Assembly (NCBI GenBank): GCA_021840785.1
Contig: JAKBXD010000020.1
Span: forward strand, 1 to 18,466
Reading direction: 5' to 3'
DNA: 18,466 nt
Origin: Pseudomonadota bacterium
GTDB taxonomy: Bacteria > Pseudomonadota > Gammaproteobacteria > Acidithiobacillales > Acidithiobacillaceae
Positions within the stretch are counted from its first letter, which is position 1, and each line of letters opens with the position of its first letter. The notes below the pieces were generated by a model. It ran no database searches and was not told where the DNA came from. It worked only from the letters and a program-made list of their open reading frames with translations. The translations under genes were made by a program, and so were the position numbers. Positions 6,058 through 13,880 of the stretch are shown one piece after another.

Positions 6058-6096
6058 AAAGGCGTCGTCAGCAATTCGGCTGACGACGCCTTTTTT
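6058..6096 (+). terminator. Leader terminator (attenuator) upstream of nirB
   Basis: A perfect 12-bp stem (6061-6072 with 6079-6090) with loop AATTCG, extended to 15 bp by three A-T pairs, is followed by six T (6091-6096). It ends 20 bp before the nirB ATG and lies downstream of the sigma-54 promoter. It could also stop read-through from the porin gene, but its position forces nirB transcription to pass through it. Confidence 0.85.
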
Positions 6097-6115
6097 CTAT
6101 TTCAGGAGCCTTAAA

Positions 6116-8569
6116 ATGATGAACCCCGTAGCTGTACAACATCGCAAAGCGCGTCTGGTGGTGGTCGGCAACGGCATGGCGGGTATTCGCGCCGTCGAAG
6201 AACTGCTGAAAATGGCGCCGGAACTCTACGAGATTACCATTTTTGGGGATGAGCCCCATCCCAATTACAACAGGATTCTCCTCACTCCGGTGCTCGCCGG
6301 GGAGATGGCCTTGGAAGAAACCATTCTCAACCCGCTGGGTTGGTATGCGGAACACGGAATTACTCTACATACCGGAAGCCGAGTGACAGCCATAGATCGG
6401 GTGAAGCGACAAGTGCTGACCGAAGACGGATGCTCCGCGCCTTACGATCGTCTGTTGTTAGCCATCGGAGCGGCAGCGGCTATTGCACCCATTCCCGGCA
6501 ACCACCTGCCCGGAGTATTCAGCTACCGGGATATGTCCGATGTAGAAGAACTCACCCGTAGCAGCGAGCTGGGTGGTGAAGCGGTGGTTATCGGTGGCGG
6601 CCTGCTGGGACTGGAAGTGGCCCACGGGCTACGCGCGCGGGGCATGGGAGTGACCGTGGTGCATCGTCGTGCCTGGCCATTGGACAAGCAACTGGATGCC
6701 CGTGGCGGTGCCCTGCTGCAGAAGGCCATGGAGGACCGTGGGGTGCGTTTTCTGCTCGACAAGGAAAGTGCCGAGATACTCGGTGATACCCACGTCACCG
6801 GCCTGCGTTTTACCGATGACAGCGAAATTTCGGCGGACGTGCTGGTGATGACTATCGGCATCAAACCACGCATTGCCATCGCCCAGGCTGCCGGTTTGCA
6901 ATGCGAGACCGGCATTCTGGTCAATGATACCCTGCAAACATACGACCCTCGCATTTATGCCGTCGGCGAATGCGTACAGCACCGCGGTCAGACTTACGGG
7001 CTGGTAGCGCCGCTGTTTGAACAGGCCAAGGTGGCCGCCAATCATCTCGCCGAGTACGGGCGGATGCGTTATCAGGGCTCGGTCACCAGTACCAAACTCA
7101 AGGTCACGGGAATTGAACTGTTTTCTGCCGGGGACTTTATGGGGGGCGAAGGGTTTGAGGAGGTTACCCTGTTGGATGGCAATCAGGGTATCTATAAGAA
7201 AGTTATTTTACAGGACAACAAGGTGGTCGGCGGTTTGCTTTATGGGGATACCAGCATCGGTCCATGGCTGTTTCAGCTCATGCGCGATGGCACGGACGTC
7301 TCCGCCTTCCGCGACAATATTGTTTTCGGCGAAACCCATCTGGGCAATTCTGGTCATGCCGGTGAAAACCAGGCTTCGCGGCTGGCCGACGGGGCCGAGA
7401 TCTGCGGCTGTAATGGCGTAGCCAAGGGCAGTATCGTCAGAGCCATCCGCGAGCAAGGCCTGTTTACACTGGAGGAGGTGCGCAAATGCACCAAGGCCAG
7501 CGCCTCCTGCGGTTCCTGCACCGGATTGGTGGAACAGTTGCTAGCCAGCACCCTTGGCGGTTTTTATGACAGCAGCCCGAAAAAAAAGGCGCTCTGCGGC
7601 TGTACCGATTTCACCCATCAAGAGATCCGCGATGCCATTATCCAGCAAAAGCTCCTCTCCGTACGGCAGACTTTCGCCCGTCTGGGCTGGCGGCACCCCG
7701 GCGGTTGCGCCACCTGTCGGCCGGCGGTGAATTACTACGTGCGCACCGCCTGGCCAGCAGAGGGTCTGGACGATGCCCAGTCTCGCTCCATCAACGAGCG
7801 TGCCCATGCCAACATTCAGAAAGATGGCACCTATTCAGTGATTCCCCGTATTTACGGCGGAGTAACCAGTCCTGCGGAGCTCAAGCGCATCGCCGAAGTG
7901 GCGGAACGCCATAACGTGCCGATGGTGAAGTTTACCGGCGGCCAGCGTCTCGACCTGCTCGGCGTGAAAAAGGAAGACTTGCCGCAAATCTGGGCGGAAC
8001 TGGGCATGCCTTCGGGGCACGCCTACGGTAAGGCTCTGCGTACCGTAAAATCTTGTGTGGGTACTGAATTCTGCCGCTTCGGGGTGCAGGACAGCACCCA
8101 CCTGGCCATCGAACTGGAGAAGGGGCTAGAGCGCATGTGGGCACCACACAAGGTAAAGCTCGCTGTCTCCGGCTGTCCGCGCAATTGTTCTGAGAGCACC
8201 ATCAAGGACTTTGGCATCATCGGCGTCGATTCGGGCTGGGAACTTTATGTGGGCGGCAACGGCGGTATGAAGGTGCGTGCCGCTGAACTCCTCTGCAAGG
8301 TCAAAACCCATGATGAAGTGCTGGAAATGGCTAAGGCCTTTCTGCAAATGTACCGGGAAGATGCCCAATATCTGGAGCGTACCGCGCCCTGGGTGGAACG
8401 GGTCGGCCTGGACCACATAAAAGCCATTGTGGTGATGGATGTGGCGTCCCGCCAACAGCTCGCCGCACGCCTGGATTTCGCCCTGTCCCAGGAAAAAGAT
8501 CCTTGGGCGGAGGCGGTTTCCGGTTGCCTGAACATTCACGCCGCGCCCTTGCGCCGCATCCCTGCTTGA
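6116..8569 (+). CDS. nirB: Assimilatory NAD(P)H nitrite reductase, large subunit
   Basis: An 817-residue cytoplasmic enzyme that reduces nitrite to ammonium with six electrons. Order of domains: FAD/NAD-binding oxidoreductase with dinucleotide motifs VVVGNGMAG (15-23) and VVIGGGLLG (157-165); two BFD-type [2Fe-2S] modules with Cys430/432/465/468 and Cys494/496/531/534; the ferredoxin-like nitrite/sulfite reductase repeat (about 575-640); and the siroheme-[4Fe-4S] domain with Cys647-x5-Cys653 and Cys687-x3-Cys691. Length and order fit NirB/NasB (E. coli NirB is about 847). An AGGAG site (6104-6108) 7 nt before the first of two ATGs supports the start at 6116. It is the first gene of the unit reaching nasT, behind a sigma-54 promoter and a strong leader terminator. 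Siroheme supply genes follow in the same operon. Confidence 0.95.
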   Translation: MMNPVAVQHRKARLVVVGNGMAGIRAVEELLKMAPELYEITIFGDEPHPNYNRILLTPVLAGEMALEETILNPLGWYAEHGITLHTGSRVTAIDRVKRQVLTEDGCSAPYDRLLLAIGAAAAIAPIPGNHLPGVFSYRDMSDVEELTRSSELGGEAVVIGGGLLGLEVAHGLRARGMGVTVVHRRAWPLDKQLDARGGALLQKAMEDRGVRFLLDKESAEILGDTHVTGLRFTDDSEISADVLVMTIGIKPRIAIAQAAGLQCETGILVNDTLQTYDPRIYAVGECVQHRGQTYGLVAPLFEQAKVAANHLAEYGRMRYQGSVTSTKLKVTGIELFSAGDFMGGEGFEEVTLLDGNQGIYKKVILQDNKVVGGLLYGDTSIGPWLFQLMRDGTDVSAFRDNIVFGETHLGNSGHAGENQASRLADGAEICGCNGVAKGSIVRAIREQGLFTLEEVRKCTKASASCGSCTGLVEQLLASTLGGFYDSSPKKKALCGCTDFTHQEIRDAIIQQKLLSVRQTFARLGWRHPGGCATCRPAVNYYVRTAWPAEGLDDAQSRSINERAHANIQKDGTYSVIPRIYGGVTSPAELKRIAEVAERHNVPMVKFTGGQRLDLLGVKKEDLPQIWAELGMPSGHAYGKALRTVKSCVGTEFCRFGVQDSTHLAIELEKGLERMWAPHKVKLAVSGCPRNCSESTIKDFGIIGVDSGWELYVGGNGGMKVRAAELLCKVKTHDEVLEMAKAFLQMYREDAQYLERTAPWVERVGLDHIKAIVVMDVASRQQLAARLDFALSQEKDPWAEAVSGCLNIHAAPLRRIPA

Positions 8570-8579
8570 GGTGATCCCC

Positions 8580-8900
8580 ATGGAATGGTTAGCACTTGGC
8601 AGCATAGAAGAAATCCCCGCCCTTGGTGGTCGTTATGTGGATACCCCCCAAGGACAAATCGCCATCCTGCGCAACGAAAATGACAAGATTTTCGCCGTCA
8701 GCAATCGCTGCCCACACCGTGGCGGGCCATTGTCTGAAGGCTTCATTTCTGGAAAAATCGTGTTCTGTCCGCTGCATAACTGGCAGATTGATCTGGAAAA
8801 AGGCGAGGCGATGGCGCCAGACCATGGTTGCGTAAAGACTTTTCCGGTGAAAATCGAAGGCCGACAGGTCTGGCTGGGATTGGAGGGGGTGACACCATGA
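8580..8900 (+). CDS. nirD: Nitrite reductase small subunit, Rieske type
   Basis: A 106-residue protein with the Rieske [2Fe-2S] ligands intact: Cys44-Pro-His46 (CPHRGGPL) and Cys63-x2-His66 (CPLHNWQ). This separates it from E. coli-type NirD, which has the fold but lost the cluster ligands. It is the partner of NirB and presumably adds an electron-transfer centre. An upstream in-frame GTG at 8571 is possible, but GAGGTGA at 8568-8574 places the ATG at 8580 at ideal spacing. The gap after nirB is 10 nt, and the stop codon overlaps the nasA start (ATGA), implying translational coupling. Confidence 0.92.
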   Translation: MEWLALGSIEEIPALGGRYVDTPQGQIAILRNENDKIFAVSNRCPHRGGPLSEGFISGKIVFCPLHNWQIDLEKGEAMAPDHGCVKTFPVKIEGRQVWLGLEGVTP

Positions 8901-11698
8901 CCTTGATCCGCCCGCAGAGCGGGCAACCATTGCGCCGTCTAGAGAGCAAATCGGCTTGCCCCTACTGCGGGACTGGCTGTGGCGTCATCATTGAGCATGA
9001 TGGCCAGCACATTACCGGCGTGCGCGGCGACCCGGATCACCCTGCCAATTTTGGGCAACTATGCAGCAAGGGCAGCAACCTGCATTTGACCAGCCGGGGG
9101 GATGATCGCGCCCGCGAACCCCTGCAACACCAGCGCGGCAGCGAAAACTGGTCGCCCCTGCGCTGGCCGGAGGCCCTGATGCAGATGGCGAAGGTCTGGG
9201 CGGAAATTATCCATACGCAAGGCCCCCAGGCCGTGGCTTTTTATGTCTCCGGGCAATTATCGACGGAGGACTATTATGTCGTCAACAAACTGGCCAAAGG
9301 CTTTATCGGCACCAATCATATCGACACCAACTCGCGGCTCTGCATGGCGTCTGCGGTAACGGGCTACAAATCCAGCCTCGGCATGGACTCTGTGCCTTGC
9401 GGTTATGAGGACTTCGACAGCGCTGATTGCCTGTTTATTGTTGGTGCCAATGTCGCCTACGCCCATCCGATACTGTTCCGCCGGATCGAGGCCGCGAAGT
9501 TACGCCGCCCGGAACTGCAGATTATCGTTGTCGATCCGCGGCGCACACCGACCGCCGCCATCGCTGATATTTTTCTGCCCATTCAGCCGGGCACCGATGT
9601 GGCGCTGTTTCACGGCATGTTGCACATTCTGATCTGGGAAGGGTTCCTGAACAGGGCCTTTATTGAGACCCATACTGAGGGCTGGGAAGAACTCAAGGCG
9701 CGGGTGCAGAACTATACCCCGCAATGGGTAGCGGAAACCTGCGCCATTCCGGTTGCCGACCTGCGTGCCGCGGCAATAGCCTTCGGCCAGGCGCCCGCCG
9801 CCCTTTCCCTCTGGTGTCAGGGCTTGAATCAATCCAGTCATGGCACTGATAAAAACGTTGCTCTCATCAACCTGCATCTGGCCACCGGACAAATCGGCCG
9901 ACCGGGCGCCGGTCCTTTCAGTCTGACCGGACAACCCAATGCCATGGGCGGACGTGAAACCGGTGGTATGCCCGCACTCCTCCCCGGTCATCGCGAAATT
10001 GCCAACCCCGAGCACCGGGCAGAAATCGCCGCACTCTGGGGGGTGGAAAGCCTGCATCCACAGCCCGGCTACACCGCAGTACCCCTATTCCAGGCGCTGG
10101 AACGCGGGGAGATTGAAACTGTCTGGATCACCTGCACTAACCCGGTACTGTCCATGCCGGACCAGACACAAGTGCAGCGCGCTCTCGAAAAAGCCCGTCT
10201 CGTCGTCTTGCAGGACAGTTTTCTGGGCACCGAAACTGCCGCCTATGCGGACCTCCTGCTTCCCGCTGCCAGCTGGGGTGAACGCGAAGCTTTGGTGACC
10301 AACTCTGAACGGCGCATTACCCATCTGCGAACCGCAGTTCCCGCACCGGGCAGCGCCCTGCCCGACTGGATGATCTTCCGCGATTTCGCCTTTATTCTCG
10401 GTGACGCCCTGGATGCCCTCAACCATCCACTGCCAAGCGCAAAAGATGCCTCTTGGGCTGCACGTGCCCAGCGCATGTTCAACTTTGCCGATTCCACCAG
10501 TATTTTTCTGGAATACCGGGAATGCACCCGGGGCCGGGATTTGGACATCACTGGTCTCGACTTCTCCGTATTGGACAATCAGGGACCGCAGCAGTGGCCC
10601 TATCCAGAAGGCGCCGTAGCCGGGCAAGCGCGCCTGTACGCCGACGGCGTTTTCCCCACACCAAGTGGCCGCGCCCGTTTCCGTGATCCCGAATATCTGG
10701 GGGTTGCCGAAGAAATCGACGCACGTTATCCCTTACGCCTGACCACCGGCCGCCTGCGGGATCATTGGCACAGCATGAGCCGCACTGGCAAAGTGGCCGC
10801 CCTCTTCGCCAGCGATGCAGAAGCCTTTCTCGAAATACAACCGGACGATGCGCGACGCCTGAATCTCGATAACGACATGCTGGCCAAAGTCAGCAGCCGA
10901 CGCGGCAATAATATCCTCAGGGTGAGGGTCAACGCCGATCTGCAGCCGGGGCTCCTTTTCGCCCCTATGCATTTCGGGCGCCGCTACGCCCCCGCCGCCC
11001 TCTGCAATCAACTGACTCTCGCAGCCATTGATCCCATTTCCGGCGAGCCGGAATTCAAACATACGGCTGTACAGGTAGAGCCGGTGTTATTCCCCTGGCA
11101 AGGTACGATTCTGCGCTTGCTGGACAAAGACGCGTATTTCCATGCCGCCCAACAGATCGCCCGCCAGTTCCCCTACGCCAGCCTCGCTCGCATGCGCCGG
11201 GGCGAACGCGAGGGCTTCATTCTTCGCATCGCCGGTGAACAGGCCCCGGCGGCCAGTGATATCCAGGCCTGGGATCAGGCCCTGGGCATGGACAGCCTCG
11301 ACATCATCGACTATGACGATGGCCGCCGGGGCATACGCAAACGCCTCTGCATTCGGCAGGATCAGCTTTATGCCGCGCGTCTCTTCGGGGAAGACGTCAC
11401 CCGTGACTGGTTGCGCGAACTATTACTCAGTGCCGCCGATGTGCATTCTTACCGGCATGCCCTTTTTGCTCCCAAAGTCCCCACCGACATGGGCACCTGG
11501 GTGCGTTCACGGGGAGTGTGTGCCTGCACCGGGGTGGATGAACGCATTCTGCAGCAACACGTTGCCGCAGGCGCCGTTACCCTTGGCCAGATCGCCCAAG
11601 CTTGCGGTGCGGGCGGCGAATGCGGCTCCTGCAAACCGGAAATCCTCGACATCATCCGCCTTATGCGCCGGGAGGCCTCATGCGCGCCCCGACTCTGA
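8897..11698 (+). CDS. nasA: Assimilatory nitrate reductase catalytic subunit (Mo-bis-MGD)
   Basis: A 933-residue member of the molybdopterin oxidoreductase family that reduces nitrate to nitrite in the cytoplasm; no twin-arginine signal is present. The N-terminal [4Fe-4S] site is Cys21-x2-Cys24-x3-Cys28 with Cys56. NSRLCMAS gives Cys149 as the likely molybdenum ligand. The molybdopterin-binding domain occupies the middle, the dinucleotide-binding domain lies around 610-730, and a C-terminal BFD-type [2Fe-2S] module has Cys875/877 and Cys909/912. The C-terminal module marks the Klebsiella/Pseudomonas NasA type rather than cyanobacterial NarB. The frame is open from 8828, but the ATG at 8897 overlaps the nirD stop by 4 nt and follows GGAGGGGGTG, so it is the start. 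The electron donor is uncertain: no separate NasC-type reductase is nearby, so NirB/NirD or ferredoxin may serve. Confidence 0.94.
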   Translation: MTLIRPQSGQPLRRLESKSACPYCGTGCGVIIEHDGQHITGVRGDPDHPANFGQLCSKGSNLHLTSRGDDRAREPLQHQRGSENWSPLRWPEALMQMAKVWAEIIHTQGPQAVAFYVSGQLSTEDYYVVNKLAKGFIGTNHIDTNSRLCMASAVTGYKSSLGMDSVPCGYEDFDSADCLFIVGANVAYAHPILFRRIEAAKLRRPELQIIVVDPRRTPTAAIADIFLPIQPGTDVALFHGMLHILIWEGFLNRAFIETHTEGWEELKARVQNYTPQWVAETCAIPVADLRAAAIAFGQAPAALSLWCQGLNQSSHGTDKNVALINLHLATGQIGRPGAGPFSLTGQPNAMGGRETGGMPALLPGHREIANPEHRAEIAALWGVESLHPQPGYTAVPLFQALERGEIETVWITCTNPVLSMPDQTQVQRALEKARLVVLQDSFLGTETAAYADLLLPAASWGEREALVTNSERRITHLRTAVPAPGSALPDWMIFRDFAFILGDALDALNHPLPSAKDASWAARAQRMFNFADSTSIFLEYRECTRGRDLDITGLDFSVLDNQGPQQWPYPEGAVAGQARLYADGVFPTPSGRARFRDPEYLGVAEEIDARYPLRLTTGRLRDHWHSMSRTGKVAALFASDAEAFLEIQPDDARRLNLDNDMLAKVSSRRGNNILRVRVNADLQPGLLFAPMHFGRRYAPAALCNQLTLAAIDPISGEPEFKHTAVQVEPVLFPWQGTILRLLDKDAYFHAAQQIARQFPYASLARMRRGEREGFILRIAGEQAPAASDIQAWDQALGMDSLDIIDYDDGRRGIRKRLCIRQDQLYAARLFGEDVTRDWLRELLLSAADVHSYRHALFAPKVPTDMGTWVRSRGVCACTGVDERILQQHVAAGAVTLGQIAQACGAGGECGSCKPEILDIIRLMRREASCAPRL

Positions 11699-12711
11699 AT
11701 CTGCCCCAGCTCGTCGGCCGTGTGGCGCGGGGCCGCGAACATGCTGAGGACTTATCTCTGGAAGAAGCCCAGACCCTCTTTGCCGCTTGGCTGGCGGGCA
11801 CACTTCCTGATCTTAGCGCCGGTGCGCTGTGGACGGCGTATCGTATCAAGGGCGAATCCGTGGACGAGTTGCGCGGCTTCGTTCGCGCCAGCGAGGCCAG
11901 CCTGCGGCCCGTTGTCCTCGACAGTGCTTGTCAGCCGGTCATTTTACCCAGCTACAATGGGACTCGGCGTGGGGCCAATTTGCTGCCTTTGCTGGCATGC
12001 ATCCTCGCCCGTTGCGGCGTACCAGTATTGCTGCATGGCCTGCATGCCAGCAGCATGGAAAGTGCCATGACACTGAGCGACCATGACCCTTCCGGGCGGG
12101 TCGGCACGGCACGGATTTTTACTGAATTTGGCCTACCCATCGCCCAGGACAATGTGCAGGCGGGCACCCAATTGCGGCAGCAAGGGCTCAGCTACCTGCC
12201 TGTGGAACAGTTCTGTCCAGGCCTCGGGCGAATGCTTCGACTCCGTCAGCAACTCGGCGTTCGCTCCAGCGTACATACGGTCGTCAAACTCATTAATCCC
12301 TTCCGGATGCCTGCGGTACATTGCGCCGGGGTTACCCATCCACCCTATCTGGCGCTTCTGCAGGCTTTTTTTATCGCAACAGGGCGTAGCGCTCTTTGTC
12401 TGCGCGGCACCGAAGGCGAACCTTTCGCCAACCCCAAACGCCGCCCCGATCTGCATACCTGCCTAGCGGGAGAATGCACTCTGTGGGTGGCTAAAGACGA
12501 TAAGCCACTGCTCCAGATCCCGGCCTTGCCTGATGATCAGGGCGTCAGTGCTACCTGCCGATTCATGGCACAGGTACTCGCCGGACACGCTCCCTTGCCC
12601 CCGGCGCTAGCCGATCAGGCAATTTGCTTGCTTTGCCTCAGCGGCCGCTGCGCCGATGTGGACAGCGCCCGCGCCCACCTTTCTCAAACCCTTTCCCACG
12701 ATGCGGCATAA
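11680..12711 (+). CDS. YbiB/TrpD2-like protein (glycosyltransferase family 3 fold)
   Basis: A 343-residue protein with the two-domain anthranilate phosphoribosyltransferase fold: an N-terminal helical region with LSLEEAQTLFAAWLAGTLPD at about 21-40, then a family-3 domain containing PSYNGTRRGANLLPLLACIL near 90-109, VLLHG, GRVGTARIF and VHTVVKLINPF. The PRPP-binding glycine loop of true TrpD (usually GTGGD) is replaced by NGTRRGA, as in the YbiB/TrpD2 group, whose E. coli member binds nucleic acid and lacks TrpD activity. GGAGG at 11671-11675, 4 nt before ATG 11680, fixes the start. The gene overlaps the end of nasA by 19 nt and sits 13 nt before the SUMT gene, so it belongs to the nitrate operon. 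Its role there is unknown; it should not be called tryptophan synthesis. Confidence 0.75.
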   Translation: MRAPTLNLPQLVGRVARGREHAEDLSLEEAQTLFAAWLAGTLPDLSAGALWTAYRIKGESVDELRGFVRASEASLRPVVLDSACQPVILPSYNGTRRGANLLPLLACILARCGVPVLLHGLHASSMESAMTLSDHDPSGRVGTARIFTEFGLPIAQDNVQAGTQLRQQGLSYLPVEQFCPGLGRMLRLRQQLGVRSSVHTVVKLINPFRMPAVHCAGVTHPPYLALLQAFFIATGRSALCLRGTEGEPFANPKRRPDLHTCLAGECTLWVAKDDKPLLQIPALPDDQGVSATCRFMAQVLAGHAPLPPALADQAICLLCLSGRCADVDSARAHLSQTLSHDAA

Positions 12712-12724
12712 CCGGAGAAGCCCC

Positions 12725-13510
12725 ATGCACCAACCCTCCTTCCCTCCGGTCTCCATTGTCGGCGCAGGTCCCGGCGACCCCGAACTGCTCACCCTCAAAG
12801 CGGCGCGACGTATTGCCGAGGCCGAGATCATTTTCTATGACGCCCTCGCCAACCCGCGTATCCTCGACATGGCGGCGGACCATTGCCGCAAGGTCGAAGT
12901 GGGCAAGCGCGGTGGCCAAAACTCGACGCCACAACTGTTCATTCACGAGCAGCTCATCCGTGCCGCACGGCAGGGGCTGAGGATTGTACGCTTGAAGGGC
13001 GGTGACCCCTTCCTCTTCGGTCGCGGCGGTGAAGAATGCCTGGCCCTGCGCGCTGCCAACGTCGAGTACGAAATCATTCCCGGCATCACCAGTGGCATGG
13101 CTGCGGCAGCTTACGCCGGAGTGCCCCTCACCCACCGCCATCGCAGCCAGTCCGTACTCTTCCTCACCGGCCATGAAGCGCGCGGTGGCAAGGCTCCAGA
13201 CTGGTCGCGCCACGCCCAGGCGGCTGATACTCTGGTGATCTATATGGGCATCGAACGGGCGGCCGGCATCTGTACAAATCTTATGGCAGGCGGTCTTGCA
13301 GCGGAAACCCCGTGTCTTGCCGTACAATGGGCCACCTTAGAGCAAAAACAAGTGCAGGCGCCCTTGGCACGACTGAGCGCGGAAATTGCCCGTGCCGGAC
13401 TCGGCAGCCCGGCCATACTGATTATCGGCGCGGTCGTGGAGCTTGCCGAGCTCTGCGCCTGGCTACCGAAAACAGAAGATGCTGCGCGCCACTTAATGCA
13501 ACAACCTTAA
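12725..13510 (+). CDS. cobA: Uroporphyrinogen-III C-methyltransferase (SUMT)
   Basis: A 261-residue SAM-dependent methylase that turns uroporphyrinogen III into precorrin-2, the first committed step to siroheme. Both SUMT signatures are present: VGAGPGDPELLTLKA at 12-26 and RLKGGDPFLFGRGGEE at 89-104, followed by PGITSG and AGVPLTHR. The length is that of a stand-alone SUMT; there is no N-terminal CysG-type dehydrogenase/ferrochelatase domain. GGAGAAG (12714-12720) precedes ATG 12725, and the longer open frame overlaps the previous gene without a better site. It lies 13 nt after the ybiB-like gene and 9 nt before cbiX. Its place in the operon points to siroheme for NirB rather than cobalamin. 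Confidence 0.93.
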   Translation: MHQPSFPPVSIVGAGPGDPELLTLKAARRIAEAEIIFYDALANPRILDMAADHCRKVEVGKRGGQNSTPQLFIHEQLIRAARQGLRIVRLKGGDPFLFGRGGEECLALRAANVEYEIIPGITSGMAAAAYAGVPLTHRHRSQSVLFLTGHEARGGKAPDWSRHAQAADTLVIYMGIERAAGICTNLMAGGLAAETPCLAVQWATLEQKQVQAPLARLSAEIARAGLGSPAILIIGAVVELAELCAWLPKTEDAARHLMQQP

Positions 13511-13519
13511 GGAGTTTTC

Positions 13520-13876
13520 GTGTCTCAAGTACAGTTCCTGCTCGCCCACGGTTCACGCAATCCGCAATGGCGACTACCCTTCGAGGTTATTGCCATGCGC
13601 CTGCAAGCCAGCCAGCCACAGCGAAAGATCATACTCTGTTATCTGGAAATATGGACGCCCAGCCTCGCTGAGGCGATGCGCAAGGCCTACGCTTCCGGTT
13701 TGCGCCGGTACCGGGTTTCGCCAATTTTCTGGAGCAGCGGCAGGCACCTGCAGGAGGATTTACCCGCGCTTGTCACCCAACTTCAGGTTGAATTATCTGG
13801 CTGCGAAATCACCATCGATAGCCCTCTCGGCGAATCAGAGATCATCGTCCGCGCTGCACTGCAAGCCCTGCAATGA
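13520..13876 (+). CDS. Short CbiX-type sirohydrochlorin chelatase
   Basis: A 118-residue protein of the CbiX-short/SirB-like family, half the size of two-domain chelatases and therefore expected to act as a homodimer. LLAHGSRNPQW places the first metal-binding histidine at 10, and VSPIFWSSGRHLQEDLP the second at 76. The reaction is insertion of Fe2+ (or Co2+) into sirohydrochlorin. With a SUMT upstream and NirB in the operon, iron insertion for siroheme is the likely role. The start is a GTG at 13520 with AAGGAG 5 nt upstream. The oxidation step between precorrin-2 and sirohydrochlorin has no enzyme in the window. The gene is 9 nt after cobA and 4 nt before nasT. Confidence 0.85.
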   Translation: MSQVQFLLAHGSRNPQWRLPFEVIAMRLQASQPQRKIILCYLEIWTPSLAEAMRKAYASGLRRYRVSPIFWSSGRHLQEDLPALVTQLQVELSGCEITIDSPLGESEIIVRAALQALQ

Positions 13877-13880
13877 GCCC

